From Bacillota bacterium (GTDB lineage: Bacteria; Bacillota; Clostridia; Lachnospirales; Lachnospiraceae): a stretch of 52,326 nt of DNA. The notes under the pieces were generated by a model that saw only the letters and a list, made by a program, of their open reading frames with translations, searched no databases and had not been told where the DNA came from. Every line of letters begins with the position of its first letter. The first letter of the stretch is position 1. This document shows, in pieces, positions 1 through 9,065 of this stretch. The stretch lies in contig JAEZOB010000057.1 of NCBI GenBank assembly GCA_023414355.1, forward strand, positions 1-52,326. The letters run 5' to 3'. A program made the translations under genes and the position numbers.

Positions 1-1
1 A

Positions 2-126
2 TATAGAACAATCAAAGCTGGAGCCACTCATGCCGTGGTCAAAGACACTCCCGGTTGATTGCTACAGCAAGCGTCGCAAGTAAGCGGCGCTTTAAATTTA
101 CTGGGAGCGTATGATTTGACGCTTAC
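2..126 (+). other. Foreign segment interrupting tnsC; possible IS200/IS605-type right end
   Basis: Frame 2 is open from the window edge and ends with residues AVVKDTPG and a stop at 56-58. A stem follows (69-77 with 84-92, six-base loop), and a 7-bp pair (80-86 GTAAGCG with 120-126 CGCTTAC) reaches the point where tnsC sequence begins. This is more G+C-rich than the tns genes. A short ORF end followed by a structured tail and a sharp boundary is the pattern of an IS200/IS605 tnpB right end, but the 18 visible residues are too few to name the family. It could also be the tail of another element or an assembly join. Confidence 0.3.
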
Positions 127-1191
127 CCAAGAGGATTATGTTTAAATATTTTATACAAAATAGATGAACTTTTAGAAGGAAGCACATATTATAAAAAAGC
201 AGTCGATAAAAACGCCTCTGAACTTCCTAATTATTTGAAAACTGTTTTAGATTTACATTATGTTGGAGTTATTGTTTTTGATGAATTACAAAACATTAGA
301 GGACTTAAAGGAAAAAATCAAGAACAAATTATTGATTTGCTTGTAGAAATTTCAAATACTGTGAATGTACCAACTATACTAATAGGTACTTTGAAGGCAA
401 TTCCACTTTTTAATATAGAATTTAGGAATGGTCGAAGAATATGTGGTGACGAAACACCAACCTTTTGGAATCGAATAGAAAAGGATGAAGAGTGGATAGC
501 ATTCAATAGAGAAATGTTCAAATTCCAGTACACTAAAAACTATGTTGATTTTAATGATGAATTAAGCGATTTAATGTATGAAGAATCTCAAGGAATTACC
601 GATATTGTTGTTAAACTATTTATGTTAGCACAATATCGTGCTATTTCTACTGGAAAAGAAAAAATAACCAAAGGAATTATATCTGCTGTTGCGAAAGATT
701 GTTTAAAGCCTATCAGACCGATGTTACTTGCATTAAAAACCCAAAATGAAAAAGCTTTAGAAAAATATCAAGATGTTTATATAAGTAAAAATGCTTGGGA
801 TATCATATTAAAATCCGAAGAAAGTAAAGCTATTTCTTTAATCAATAATGTTGATAATGACAAACCATACCCTACTCAAATAATTTCTATAGCTTCATGG
901 CTAAGCCAAGCAGGGTTTCCAAGAAAAGATGGCGTAGCTGCCGCTATAGAAGCTTTTAATAAATATGGTGTAAATGCAGATGTAAATTTATTAAATAAGT
1001 ACGCTTTTGAAATTGCATTAAATAGCAAAGATTTAGAAAAGGGACAAAGGAACTTAGTAAAAGATAACAATATAAAGGAACCCTCTGGTATTCTTAAATT
1101 ATATAAAAAAGCTATGAAAGATAAAGCTCCTGTTTATGATATCTTAAGAACTTCAAATTTTATAGCTGATATTAATGAATTTACTGAATAA
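115..1191 (+). pseudogene. tnsC: TnsC-type AAA+ transposition ATPase, 5' part missing
   Basis: TnsC is the ATP-dependent regulator that links a TnsD/TniQ target selector to the TnsAB transposase. The open frame starts after a stop at 112-114. Recognisable TnsC sequence begins near 127 with residues PRGLCLNILYKIDELL, which in the family lies well inside the protein. The Walker B segment VGVIVFDELQNI (about 262-300) and a sensor-I-like PTILIGT follow. Walker A is absent, so the ATP-binding N-terminus has been lost or lies beyond an insertion. The first start-like codon (TTG, 235) would fall inside the ATPase domain and is not credible as a native start. A restart product would be inactive as an ATPase. 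The gene ends 18 bp before the first tniQ. Confidence 0.75.
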
Positions 1192-1209
1192 TGCAAAGAG
1201 GTGATTTGC

Positions 1210-3177
1210 TTGCTAAGATACTTTCCACATATACTACCAGATGAATTGCTTTATAGTGCTATTGCTCGATACTATAAGCATACCGGATACGGAAGTATCA
1301 AATCAACTTACTTTGAAATATACGGGAACAATAGTCATGTATTTACACTTGTTGATTTCCCCTATAATATTGCCTCTTTTCTAGAACAATTTGAAGATAC
1401 TGATTATAGTGCAGATGATATCATCTTCAAGTTTACAATGCTTCCATTATATTACCCTTTTCTGAATAATAAAATGCAAATATACTCCATTAATTCTATG
1501 AAAAGTAATGAAGGTAAACACTTATATAAGAAACTAGGAGTAATGGCAAGCAGTATAAATTGCCTAATGAATTTAAAATACTGTCCTGAATGCTTAAGTG
1601 AGGATATCAAAAAATATGGAGAAGTATATATCCACAGAAGTCACAATCTTGATGGTGTTTTTGTATGCCATAAACATAATATATTTTTAAGAACTACTTG
1701 TCCCATATGCAATGAACCTATACTGCCCAAATATAAATATAATATTATCCCACTAGAGAGTGTCTGCATTAATGGACATGATTTAATTAATTCATATGTT
1801 GACCATGATACTCCTGATATCTCTTCACATGATTTAAAGCACTATTTATCAGTAGCTAAAATTACAAATTTTATTTTAAACCAAGACAACAGAACTCATA
1901 CGATTAATTTCAATACATTACATGATAAATATATTTATAAATTATTTACTTTGGACTATCTCACTGCAAAAGGTCGTATTCGTCAGTCACAGTTAAAAGA
2001 TGATTTCACTGCTTTTTATGAAGATAGCTTTCTTCAAAAAATGAAATTAAATATCGACTATAATAAACCGTATTGCTGGCTACAAGATTTTTTAAATAAA
2101 ACATACAGAGCCTATCACCCGTTAAAGCACATTCTTTTTCTGATTTTTATATGTAATAATAGCGAAATAGAATTACAGAAAATATTAACTGATACCTATA
2201 ATCATTCTATGAATTTATTTGGTAAAGGTCCGTGGCCATGTTTAAATCCAGTAGCTGACCATTATCATAAGGATGTTATTTCAGATTACTCAGTTACAAC
2301 AGCTCCCAAAACCAAAATGCCTGTTGGAATCTTTGAATGCAATTGCGGTTTTATATATACCAAGCATAGTTTCCTAGAATCGAATATTGATAAATATAGC
2401 TATGAAAGCATTAAGGCTCTCGGACATGTTTGGGAGGAAAAATTAACAAATATAATAATAAATGATGGCGGCAGTTTACGCTCTATTGCTCGTAGAATGC
2501 ATTGTGACCCTAAAACAGTAATAAGATACGCCATCAAATTAGGGCTTAATTTTTGTTGGGAAAGTCACCCTGATAGTCATTATGCCAGTAATATGAACAA
2601 AGTTAAGTGTAATAATATATCTGAGCATTTATGTAATCAATATAAAGCTATTATTCAAAAATATATAATGTCATTTTCTACACCTCCCAGAGTATACCAG
2701 ATAAGAAGATTATATGAAAGGGAATATAAGTATCTGTACAAGCACAATAAAGAGTTACTTTATGACGTATTAGATATATGCAAAAACCGCCCTAGAAAAA
2801 CAAATAGCAAAAGTAAAGTAAATTGGGAGAATAGAGATATAGAGCTTTATCCCTTGGTATCCAATGAAATTGAACAAATACTGTGTTCTAAAAGATTAAC
2901 TAGAATTACAGTTAATAAAATTGGAGTTGATTTAGGAATTTCATATATCTTGGAGCAATATTTAGACAGACTTCCAAAAACTCAATCGTTAATTAAATCT
3001 TCTGTCGAACCTGTTGAAGAATACCAACTAAGAAGAGTAAGGACGATTTATTATTGGTTAGTAAACAAAAATGAAACATTGTCAAAAACAAAGATATACC
3101 GAATTGCAGGATTAAAAGCATCCTGTTCCGATAATGTAAAAAAAGAAATTGAGGCTTTATTATATTACAACCCATAA
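1210..3177 (+). CDS. tniQ: TnsD/TniQ family target-site selector, long form (copy 1)
   Basis: This 655-residue protein is a TnsD-type DNA-binding target selector of a Tn7-like element. It opens with the family signature MLRYFPHILPDELLYSAIAR. A first zinc-binding segment lies near residues 125-165 (CPEC, then HRSH, CHKH and CPIC), and a second Cys pair (CNCG) near 376. A helix-turn-helix-like stretch (SLRSIARRMHCDPKTVIRYA) sits near 420-445, followed by the TnsD-type C-terminal region with the LPKTQSLI motif. The TTG at 1210 is chosen because AGAGGTGA lies five bases upstream and the family begins here; a GTG at 1201 would overlap that ribosome site. It follows the tnsC remnant and precedes a second selector. 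The likely target is the 3' end of rlmD at the transposon border, an inference. Confidence 0.88.
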   Translation: MLRYFPHILPDELLYSAIARYYKHTGYGSIKSTYFEIYGNNSHVFTLVDFPYNIASFLEQFEDTDYSADDIIFKFTMLPLYYPFLNNKMQIYSINSMKSNEGKHLYKKLGVMASSINCLMNLKYCPECLSEDIKKYGEVYIHRSHNLDGVFVCHKHNIFLRTTCPICNEPILPKYKYNIIPLESVCINGHDLINSYVDHDTPDISSHDLKHYLSVAKITNFILNQDNRTHTINFNTLHDKYIYKLFTLDYLTAKGRIRQSQLKDDFTAFYEDSFLQKMKLNIDYNKPYCWLQDFLNKTYRAYHPLKHILFLIFICNNSEIELQKILTDTYNHSMNLFGKGPWPCLNPVADHYHKDVISDYSVTTAPKTKMPVGIFECNCGFIYTKHSFLESNIDKYSYESIKALGHVWEEKLTNIIINDGGSLRSIARRMHCDPKTVIRYAIKLGLNFCWESHPDSHYASNMNKVKCNNISEHLCNQYKAIIQKYIMSFSTPPRVYQIRRLYEREYKYLYKHNKELLYDVLDICKNRPRKTNSKSKVNWENRDIELYPLVSNEIEQILCSKRLTRITVNKIGVDLGISYILEQYLDRLPKTQSLIKSSVEPVEEYQLRRVRTIYYWLVNKNETLSKTKIYRIAGLKASCSDNVKKEIEALLYYNP

Positions 3178-3211
3178 AAACTGTTCCTGTAACAATTACA
3201 AAGGAGATTTG

Positions 3212-4729
3212 ATGATTTACTTTTTTCCCATGCCTTACCCTGATGAAAGTTTATATAATATATTTGTACGGTACAATAAATTAACTGGTAATAATAATTA
3301 TACTGCTACTGTTACTGAATTAGTTGGGAATCGTTATGCACATATTAATTTTTATTTTCCTAATAATTTAGAATATTTATGTAAGCAGCTTCCTGAAAAA
3401 TGTTCAATCAATCCCGATTATTTTATACAGTCTCACACAATACTACCAGTTTATAAACCTTTTACACCTGATGAAAGATTCAATAACGCTATAAATAATT
3501 TCAAAAATACTACTAAATCCTTAGGTTCTTCAATTGCTTCAATAGGTTATACTTCAGGTTCTTTATTTAAAGTTAATGGTATTGCATATTGTCCAGAATG
3601 TATTATAGAAGATAAAGAAAAATTTGGAGAAGCCTATATACATAGAAGCCATCAAATTGATAGTAATTTTATTTGTCTAAAACATAGATATCTATTACAT
3701 GTTTACCAAATACCAGAAAACAAGGAATTTGTTAAATTCTATGATATTAATGAATTGGATTTATCCAAGGAAAAAATAATTCACGAAAATTTTCATGATT
3801 TAAAATTAACCAGTAATATAGATAAACTTTTAAAATACTATTATGAAATGCCGTACTTTAACTTAACAAAAGAGAAATATAAATCAATGCTTTATAAGAA
3901 AGGATATTATCATAATAATGGTAATGTGTGCCAATATAGATTGCATCAAGATTTTATCAACTATCATACACAGGAATATTTATTATTCTTAAAATCTAAT
4001 GTAGACTCGAATAATAGAAACAGTTGGCTAGAAGCTATTACAACCAATAATGAGTTATCAATTCATCCAATTAGACATTTATTATTTATTGATTTTTTAT
4101 TTGGAGAGATTGAAGATTTTATAAATTATAATAATGTAAGTATTCCTAGCTTTGCTAAAGGCAATTTACAAAATATTAATAACTCTCATTCCCTTTATAA
4201 TCTTAAAACAGAAAAGTATAAACATAGATTATTAGACCTGTTAAAGAAAGAGCCCACTTTAAATCGTATTCAAATATATGAGAAAGCAAGAACATCTTAC
4301 GAATGGTTATCCAAATATGAGAAAGAGTGGATGGAAAGTATTCTTCCCAAATCAACTCGAGGAAAAGAATATTGGGATGAAAAAGATTCATTTTATTACT
4401 TAAAGGTTTATGAGGTCATACATAATATATTAAATCTTAACTCTTCAGAAATAATCACTATTCAACATTTAACTAGAATCTTAAATTTTAGATTTGCAAA
4501 ACATCTTAATAAAATGCCTAAAACCAGAGCTTTGATTAATGAATTTAGAGAGACTCCACGTGAATATTATAAAAGAAAAATAAAATTTACTATAAATGAA
4601 TTAGATAATTTTAATATAAATCCATCAATAATTCTTAACAAAGTCCAAGTACCACTAACGAGCTATAATTTCTATTTAGATTATACTAATAACTTACTAA
4701 AATCAAAAAATAATGATACGGAGATATAG
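3212..4729 (+). CDS. tniQ: TnsD/TniQ family target-site selector, shorter form (copy 2)
   Basis: This 505-residue protein starts MIYFFPMPYPDESLYNIFVR, the TniQ signature, with AAAGGAGAT four bases upstream of the ATG. The zinc segment is kept (CPEC near residue 126, then YIHRSHQ and CLKHR). The C-terminal TnsD-type region is present (KMPKTRALINEFRETP). Compared with copy 1 it lacks the second Cys pair and the helix-turn-helix stretch in the middle, so the two are related but not interchangeable. It starts 34 bp after copy 1, in one operon, and is followed by a terminator. In known Tn7-like systems with two selectors, one serves the fixed attachment site and the other a mobile or RNA-guided target; which is which here cannot be read. 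Confidence 0.86.
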   Translation: MIYFFPMPYPDESLYNIFVRYNKLTGNNNYTATVTELVGNRYAHINFYFPNNLEYLCKQLPEKCSINPDYFIQSHTILPVYKPFTPDERFNNAINNFKNTTKSLGSSIASIGYTSGSLFKVNGIAYCPECIIEDKEKFGEAYIHRSHQIDSNFICLKHRYLLHVYQIPENKEFVKFYDINELDLSKEKIIHENFHDLKLTSNIDKLLKYYYEMPYFNLTKEKYKSMLYKKGYYHNNGNVCQYRLHQDFINYHTQEYLLFLKSNVDSNNRNSWLEAITTNNELSIHPIRHLLFIDFLFGEIEDFINYNNVSIPSFAKGNLQNINNSHSLYNLKTEKYKHRLLDLLKKEPTLNRIQIYEKARTSYEWLSKYEKEWMESILPKSTRGKEYWDEKDSFYYLKVYEVIHNILNLNSSEIITIQHLTRILNFRFAKHLNKMPKTRALINEFRETPREYYKRKIKFTINELDNFNINPSIILNKVQVPLTSYNFYLDYTNNLLKSKNNDTEI

Positions 4730-4759
4730 ATTAAAATATGTAGAATTATATTTATATAC

Positions 4760-4803
4760 AAAAGAAGAATATTCATCTGGTTATTGATGTATATTCTTCT
4801 TTT
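4760..4803. terminator. Bidirectional terminator at the end of the tns/tniQ operon
   Basis: An 18-bp stem with one mismatch (AAAAGAAGAATATTCATC against its complement) has an 8-base loop and T-rich flanks on both strands. It can stop the tniQ operon and also transcripts coming leftward out of rlmD, which would otherwise read into the transposon. Confidence 0.8.
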
Positions 4804-4830
4804 TATGTGTATATTCATACAATTGTATAA

Positions 4831-4910
4831 TGTACCGACTTTTTTATTTGCGTACCATCTTTTTTACTTACGTACTAACTATTTTATTCATGTACCAACT
4901 TTATTCTTCA
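4831..4910. repeat. Four contiguous 20-bp TnsB-type end repeats
   Basis: On the minus strand four units abut exactly: 4891-4910 TGAAGAATAAAGTTGGTACA, 4871-4890 TGAATAAAATAGTTAGTACG, 4851-4870 TAAGTAAAAAAGATGGTACG and 4831-4850 CAAATAAAAAAGTCGGTACA. The GGTAC (or AGTAC) core recurs every 20 bp. Tn7-like ends carry such tandem sites bound by TnsB. The outermost unit covers the rlmD stop codon (4901-4903) and its last codons, and six bases further out (4911-4916) give a terminal TGTTCA. Confidence 0.85.
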
Positions 4911-6292
4911 TGAACAATTCCAACACCATAATGTGTTATCAACGCCACCGTCTCCACGTGTACACTGTGCCCGAACTGGTCTACTGCTCTGACCTTCTCC
5001 AGTCTATACTCCTTCTCACACAGGTACTTCAGATCTCTTGCCAGGGTTGCCGGATCACAGGATACATAAACCACTCGCTTTGGTGCCATTGCAAGGATAG
5101 TATCCAGTAAGCTCTGGTCGCAGCCCTTTCTCGGCGGATCTACGACGATCACATCTGCTTTAATGTTCTCTTCCCTATATTTCTGAGGAAGCACCTCTTC
5201 TGCTGCCCCGACATAGAACTCCGCATTGGTAATTCCGTTCAGAGAAGCATTTCTCTTTGCATCCTCGATTGCCTGAGGTATAATCTCAACACCGTAGACC
5301 TTCTTTGCCCGCTGTGCCAGAAACAGAGAGATGGTTCCGATCCCGCAGTAGAGATCCCATACAGTTTCCTCCCCATGCAGATCGGCATAGTCGAGGGCGA
5401 TATCATACAGCTTCTTCGTCTGAACCGGATTCACCTGATAGAAGGACAGTGGTGATATCTGATAGCGGATTTCTCCGATGCTGTCTGTGATATAGGGCTC
5501 ACCCCATAAGGGTATGATTTTCTCGCCAAGGATTACATTCGTCTTCTCTTTATTTACATTCAGGCAGATACTCTTCATCCCCGGAACCTGCCGCAAGCCT
5601 TCGATCAGCTCTTCCTGGTGGGGAAGGGCCTTACCGTTTACTACAAGACAGACCATGACCTCACCGCTGCTGTACCCGACTCTTGTCAGGATATGGCGCA
5701 GGAGACCCTGATGCTTTTCCTCATCATAGGGCTCGATCCGGTATTTCTCTATAAAGTTACGAAGAAATGCAAGTATTTCCCCGTTCACTTCTGCTCCGAT
5801 ATAACAATGGGAGGTGTCAATGATGGAATGAGTTCTTCCGGCATAAAAGCCGATGGCAATACTTCCATCCTTTGCCCTGCCAACCGGGAACTGAGATTTA
5901 TTGCGATAGTGATAAGGTTCCTCCATACCACAGATTGGCTCCATCCTGACATCAGAAAATCCGCCGATCCTGGTCAGGCATCCGCGGACCTTGTCCTGCT
6001 TATACTCCAGCTGCTTATCATAGTTCACATGCATGAGCTGACAGCCGCCGCATCTGGCAGCAATCGAACATCTGGGTTCGGTACGGTAAGTTGAGGGTGA
6101 AAGAATTTTCACCAGTCTGGCATAACCGTAGGTTTTTCCAGTCTTCGTGACCTGTACCAGAGCCACATCCCCCATGACTGTATCCTTAACAAATAGGGTG
6201 TAACCCTGATATCGTCCGATTCCCTCTCCCTCCGAACCGATATCTTCTATTGTGATTTCTATCTGATCATTTTTCTTAACGACCTCTGTCAT
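4901..6292 (-). CDS. rlmD: 23S rRNA (uracil-C5)-methyltransferase, RlmD/RlmCD family
   Basis: This 463-residue SAM-dependent enzyme makes 5-methyluridine in 23S rRNA. A TRAM RNA-binding domain fills about residues 1-65. The four Cys of the [4Fe-4S] site are visible (C75, C81, C84 and C163, with CGGC at 81-84). The methyltransferase core includes VDPPRKGC, and the catalytic Cys lies in VYVSCDPATLARDL near 412. In Firmicutes one enzyme (RlmCD) can modify both U747 and U1939; the sequence does not decide this. The ATG at 6292 is preferred over 6304 because GGTGGA lies just upstream of it. It follows yhaM by 24 bp. Its last codons (V-H-E-E-stop) lie within the Tn7-like end, so the transposon appears to have rebuilt the stop. 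Confidence 0.92.
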   Translation of the reverse strand: MTEVVKKNDQIEITIEDIGSEGEGIGRYQGYTLFVKDTVMGDVALVQVTKTGKTYGYARLVKILSPSTYRTEPRCSIAARCGGCQLMHVNYDKQLEYKQDKVRGCLTRIGGFSDVRMEPICGMEEPYHYRNKSQFPVGRAKDGSIAIGFYAGRTHSIIDTSHCYIGAEVNGEILAFLRNFIEKYRIEPYDEEKHQGLLRHILTRVGYSSGEVMVCLVVNGKALPHQEELIEGLRQVPGMKSICLNVNKEKTNVILGEKIIPLWGEPYITDSIGEIRYQISPLSFYQVNPVQTKKLYDIALDYADLHGEETVWDLYCGIGTISLFLAQRAKKVYGVEIIPQAIEDAKRNASLNGITNAEFYVGAAEEVLPQKYREENIKADVIVVDPPRKGCDQSLLDTILAMAPKRVVYVSCDPATLARDLKYLCEKEYRLEKVRAVDQFGHSVHVETVALITHYGVGIVHEE

Positions 6293-6316
6293 ATATTCCA
6301 CCATTCCGTAGCAGCT

Positions 6317-7273
6317 TTATTCCTTCTCTTTGGTGCTGCGTCTGATATTTGATTCAAACAGCTTCTGATAACCCAACCATTCTGACTTCGGATCTCCCGA
6401 AGCAAACATTTCCGTCAGGGTCTGAAGCTTGGCATCCGTATTGTCCGCAAAATGAAGTGCCATCGCTTCCACCGTCGCGGGCTTCTTCGGTGAACCATAC
6501 TCGAGTTCTCCATGATGCGCGAGAATACAGTGGATCAGCTCATTTGCAAGCTTTGTCGGGAACTTATTCATTTTCTTGATCTCATTGCTTACAATATTGG
6601 CACCGATAAAGATATGTCCCAGCAGCTGTCCGTCATCGGTATAATCATTTGCAGGAAAATCCGAAAGCTCATACAGCTTGCCGATATCATGAAACAGTGC
6701 TGCCGTAATCAATAAATCCTTATTCAGGATAGGATAACTGGTCGTGTAGTATTCGCAAAGCTTCACCACACTGAGTGTGTGCTCCAGCAATCCGCCCACA
6801 AAGCTGTGATGAACACTTTTGGCAGCGGAATGGCTCTTAAACTGCTTGATAAACTCCGCATTATTCACAAAAAAGGCTTCCGCTAATGTCCTTAAATTCT
6901 GATCCTTAATCGCTGCGACATAACCCTTAATTTCACGGAGCATCGTCTCTACATCTTTATTGGTAACCGGAAAAAAGTCCTCCGGATAGTATTCCCCTTC
7001 CCGTGCCTTGTAAACCTTACTGATATTGAGCTGAAGCGCATCCTGGAAGCTGGTTACCCTGGCATCAATATGTACGAAATCCATAGAATCATACTGCTCG
7101 ATTTCACTGCCAAAATCCCATATCTTCGCGTCGATGGTTCCGGTCTTATCCTGTAAGATCAGAGACGCATAGGTCTTACCGCTCTTCCCTGTCAATATCT
7201 GTTTGGATTTACACAGGTAAATCTCGTTCTTAATAAAGTCATTTTCTCTCAAATCCTGAATATATCTCATCAT
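6317..7273 (-). CDS. yhaM: 3'-5' exoribonuclease, YhaM family
   Basis: YhaM is a Firmicutes 3'-5' exonuclease acting on RNA and single-stranded DNA ends. The 318 residues match the family's usual length. An OB-fold nucleic-acid domain lies at about 20-85 (KTYASLILQDKTG start). An HD phosphohydrolase domain lies at about 150-290, with the His-Asp pair in ALFHDIGK (H195, D196), an upstream HH and the downstream LAHHGELEYGSP. The start ATG is doubled (MM) behind AAAGG. It is the first gene of a two-gene operon with rlmD. Confidence 0.92.
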   Translation of the reverse strand: MMRYIQDLRENDFIKNEIYLCKSKQILTGKSGKTYASLILQDKTGTIDAKIWDFGSEIEQYDSMDFVHIDARVTSFQDALQLNISKVYKAREGEYYPEDFFPVTNKDVETMLREIKGYVAAIKDQNLRTLAEAFFVNNAEFIKQFKSHSAAKSVHHSFVGGLLEHTLSVVKLCEYYTTSYPILNKDLLITAALFHDIGKLYELSDFPANDYTDDGQLLGHIFIGANIVSNEIKKMNKFPTKLANELIHCILAHHGELEYGSPKKPATVEAMALHFADNTDAKLQTLTEMFASGDPKSEWLGYQKLFESNIRRSTKEKE

Positions 7274-7482
7274 CTCTACCTTTCTAATCTATCGGTACCT
7301 CTCTTAGTTCATCAATATTATACCCCACCAAGGAGGATATATAAAGCATAAATTATTGTTAAGGAGTCAAATCACCTTCGATGCCTTCCATTTATGATAG
7401 TTGCTATGTAAACAAGCTTCCTCTAGTAATATATAACTGGTAGGTGTGCAACACCTTTTGATCCTTTCATTCATGCTTAGCA

Positions 7483-7526
7483 TAAAAAAAGGAATGCGTG
7501 AGAAGTCTCTTTTCTTACGCATTCCT
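7483..7526 (-). terminator. Rho-independent terminator after the HtrA-like gene
   Basis: A perfect 9-bp outer stem (GGAATGCGT with ACGCATTCC, 7491-7525) is followed on the minus strand by seven T (7484-7490). It starts eight bases after the stop codon of the HtrA-like gene. Confidence 0.85.
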
Positions 7527-7533
7527 GATCTAT

Positions 7534-8871
7534 TTATTTCATCTTTTCGGTCAATGTAACCGTTGCTGTTAAATCTTTTTCGGAATTACCCGCGGTACGT
7601 TTCAATTTGGCGGTTACTTTATCGCCGGGTTTCCTGATTGATAATGTGCTATAGAAATCACTCGTATCGATAATCATCGAATCCTCGATCTGAAGAATAA
7701 TATCTCCAGCCTGTATTCCGGCTTCATATGCCGGTGAGTCCTCTAAAACGTCGTTGACAAAAATACCGTTTGCGATTTCATGCTCCGCTCTGGTGGTTTC
7801 AGTCATATTCTCCGCCTTCACACCGAAATAGATACGGGGGTCATTATTCAGCATATCTGTTAACAGTGGCTTTATTCTACTGATTCCGATACAGATGTTC
7901 AGACCGTCACTGATACCGTCCTTCAGGGTACGAGTAATCAAGCCGATTACCTCTCCCTGTGTATTTACGATGATACCATCACTTTTATCGTTTACATCAA
8001 TATCTGTATTAAACAGATCCAGTTGGTTATCCGTAATATAAGAAACTGTATTACCGCTGGAGATAATACCAAACTCCATCGAACCGACATGTCCATTCGG
8101 ACTACCTAAGGCTAGAATCGGGCTTCCTGCTGTCAGGGTAAAGGATTCACCAAGCTTGGCCAGTTCAATACTTTCCAAATAGCTGGCTGGAATTTCTTTG
8201 ATCGGAATCGATATCACTGCAAGATTGAGTTCTGTCTCATAGTCCTTAATCGTAGCATCTACGCTGAAATCCTTTGAGAATTCTACACGGATACGATCAG
8301 CCTTGCGGATACGATCAAGGCTGACAAGTGCCAATAGATCCACGTTATCATTATGGAGTAAAAGTCCTGTCGTCTCTTCCGTCAGCTCCACATGGGTACC
8401 AAACCACACATCTTCAGTCTCTGTTATGCCGATTACCTTTATTAATGATTTATTGACATTATAAGCAACCTTACGAAGCTCGCCGTACATACTGACAAAA
8501 TCATTCAAGCTGGCTTCAATCCGGTTATCAACCACTACTGTATCAGGTATCTTCGCAATATTATCTCCATCAACCTTAGTCTCGTCCTTCGTATTATCCT
8601 TCGGAACAGGAGTCGGCGTAACGATGGGGGTCTGATCTACCGGAAATACTGTCGGAAATTCAGCCGGAGTTTTTGTCTCTTCTTCTTTATGTAGAAGTTC
8701 CTCTAATCTGGGCGCAGCGACGACAAAGGTAATGGCAGCAATCAGACCAAACAGTATCGCCAGACAGATCGTAATGACAAAAGGCATCAGACGTTTCTTA
8801 ATCTTTTTGCGCTTTTTTTCTATTACCTGCTCCTTAATAAATTCAAAATCCTTCTTGTCATTCTCAGACAT
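7534..8871 (-). CDS. Membrane-anchored HtrA-like protein with PDZ domain, catalytic triad apparently lost
   Basis: The 445 residues have HtrA/DegP layout: a basic cytoplasmic N-terminus, one membrane segment at about 29-52, a Pro/Thr-rich linker to about 95, a trypsin-like domain at about 125-335 and one PDZ domain at about 345-443. The fold is recognisable (ELNLAVISIPI, SPILALGSPNG, GEVIGLITR). The catalytic positions differ: where HtrA has TNNHVV there is LVSLDRI, putting Asp at the His position. TDLAV reads LNLAV, putting Asn at the Asp. GNSGGPL reads DKSDGII, keeping Ser but losing the oxyanion glycines. It is therefore probably a pseudoprotease that binds partners through its PDZ domain outside the membrane. 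Alignment was by eye. It stands alone, with its own terminator. Confidence 0.8.
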   Translation of the reverse strand: MSENDKKDFEFIKEQVIEKKRKKIKKRLMPFVITICLAILFGLIAAITFVVAAPRLEELLHKEEETKTPAEFPTVFPVDQTPIVTPTPVPKDNTKDETKVDGDNIAKIPDTVVVDNRIEASLNDFVSMYGELRKVAYNVNKSLIKVIGITETEDVWFGTHVELTEETTGLLLHNDNVDLLALVSLDRIRKADRIRVEFSKDFSVDATIKDYETELNLAVISIPIKEIPASYLESIELAKLGESFTLTAGSPILALGSPNGHVGSMEFGIISSGNTVSYITDNQLDLFNTDIDVNDKSDGIIVNTQGEVIGLITRTLKDGISDGLNICIGISRIKPLLTDMLNNDPRIYFGVKAENMTETTRAEHEIANGIFVNDVLEDSPAYEAGIQAGDIILQIEDSMIIDTSDFYSTLSIRKPGDKVTAKLKRTAGNSEKDLTATVTLTEKMK

Positions 8872-9065
8872 TCCTATTCTCCTTTTAAGAGATCTAACAT
8901 AATTGAGAATTCTTATGATACATATGTCCTAGTTTATCATTGACATATGAACACACTATGAATTATTTGTAAACAAAAGGCTCCTTTCATTATACCACAT
9001 CTTGGCAATATTTCCATGCAATTATGCAAAAATCGGTTACGATAATGCTACGATTAACAAGATTA

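Larger units (their letters stand above)
1..4916. mobile_element. Tn7-like transposon, tniQ-side end (other end outside window)
   Basis: The block carries a TnsC-type ATPase fragment, two TnsD/TniQ target selectors, a terminator and an array of four 20-bp repeats that stops at the 3' end of rlmD. It is far richer in A+T than the flanking genes, which suggests transfer. The end is placed at 4916 because the minus-strand sequence from there starts TGTTCATG and Tn7-like ends start with TGT. Six bases later the 20-bp repeats begin. TnsA and TnsB, the cargo and the second end must lie upstream of the window. The boundary is inferred; an empty site from a related strain would fix it. No cas gene or CRISPR repeat is visible in the part seen. 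Confidence 0.8.

Noticed and set aside
1..4900. CRISPR-associated transposon
   Set aside because: No cas gene, CRISPR repeat or Cas12k is visible in this part; only tnsC and tniQ are seen, so guide-RNA targeting cannot be claimed.
4784..5110. Open frame of 108 codons on the plus strand across the transposon border
   Set aside because: It covers the end repeats and the antisense of rlmD; hydrophobic residues come from T-rich repeats.
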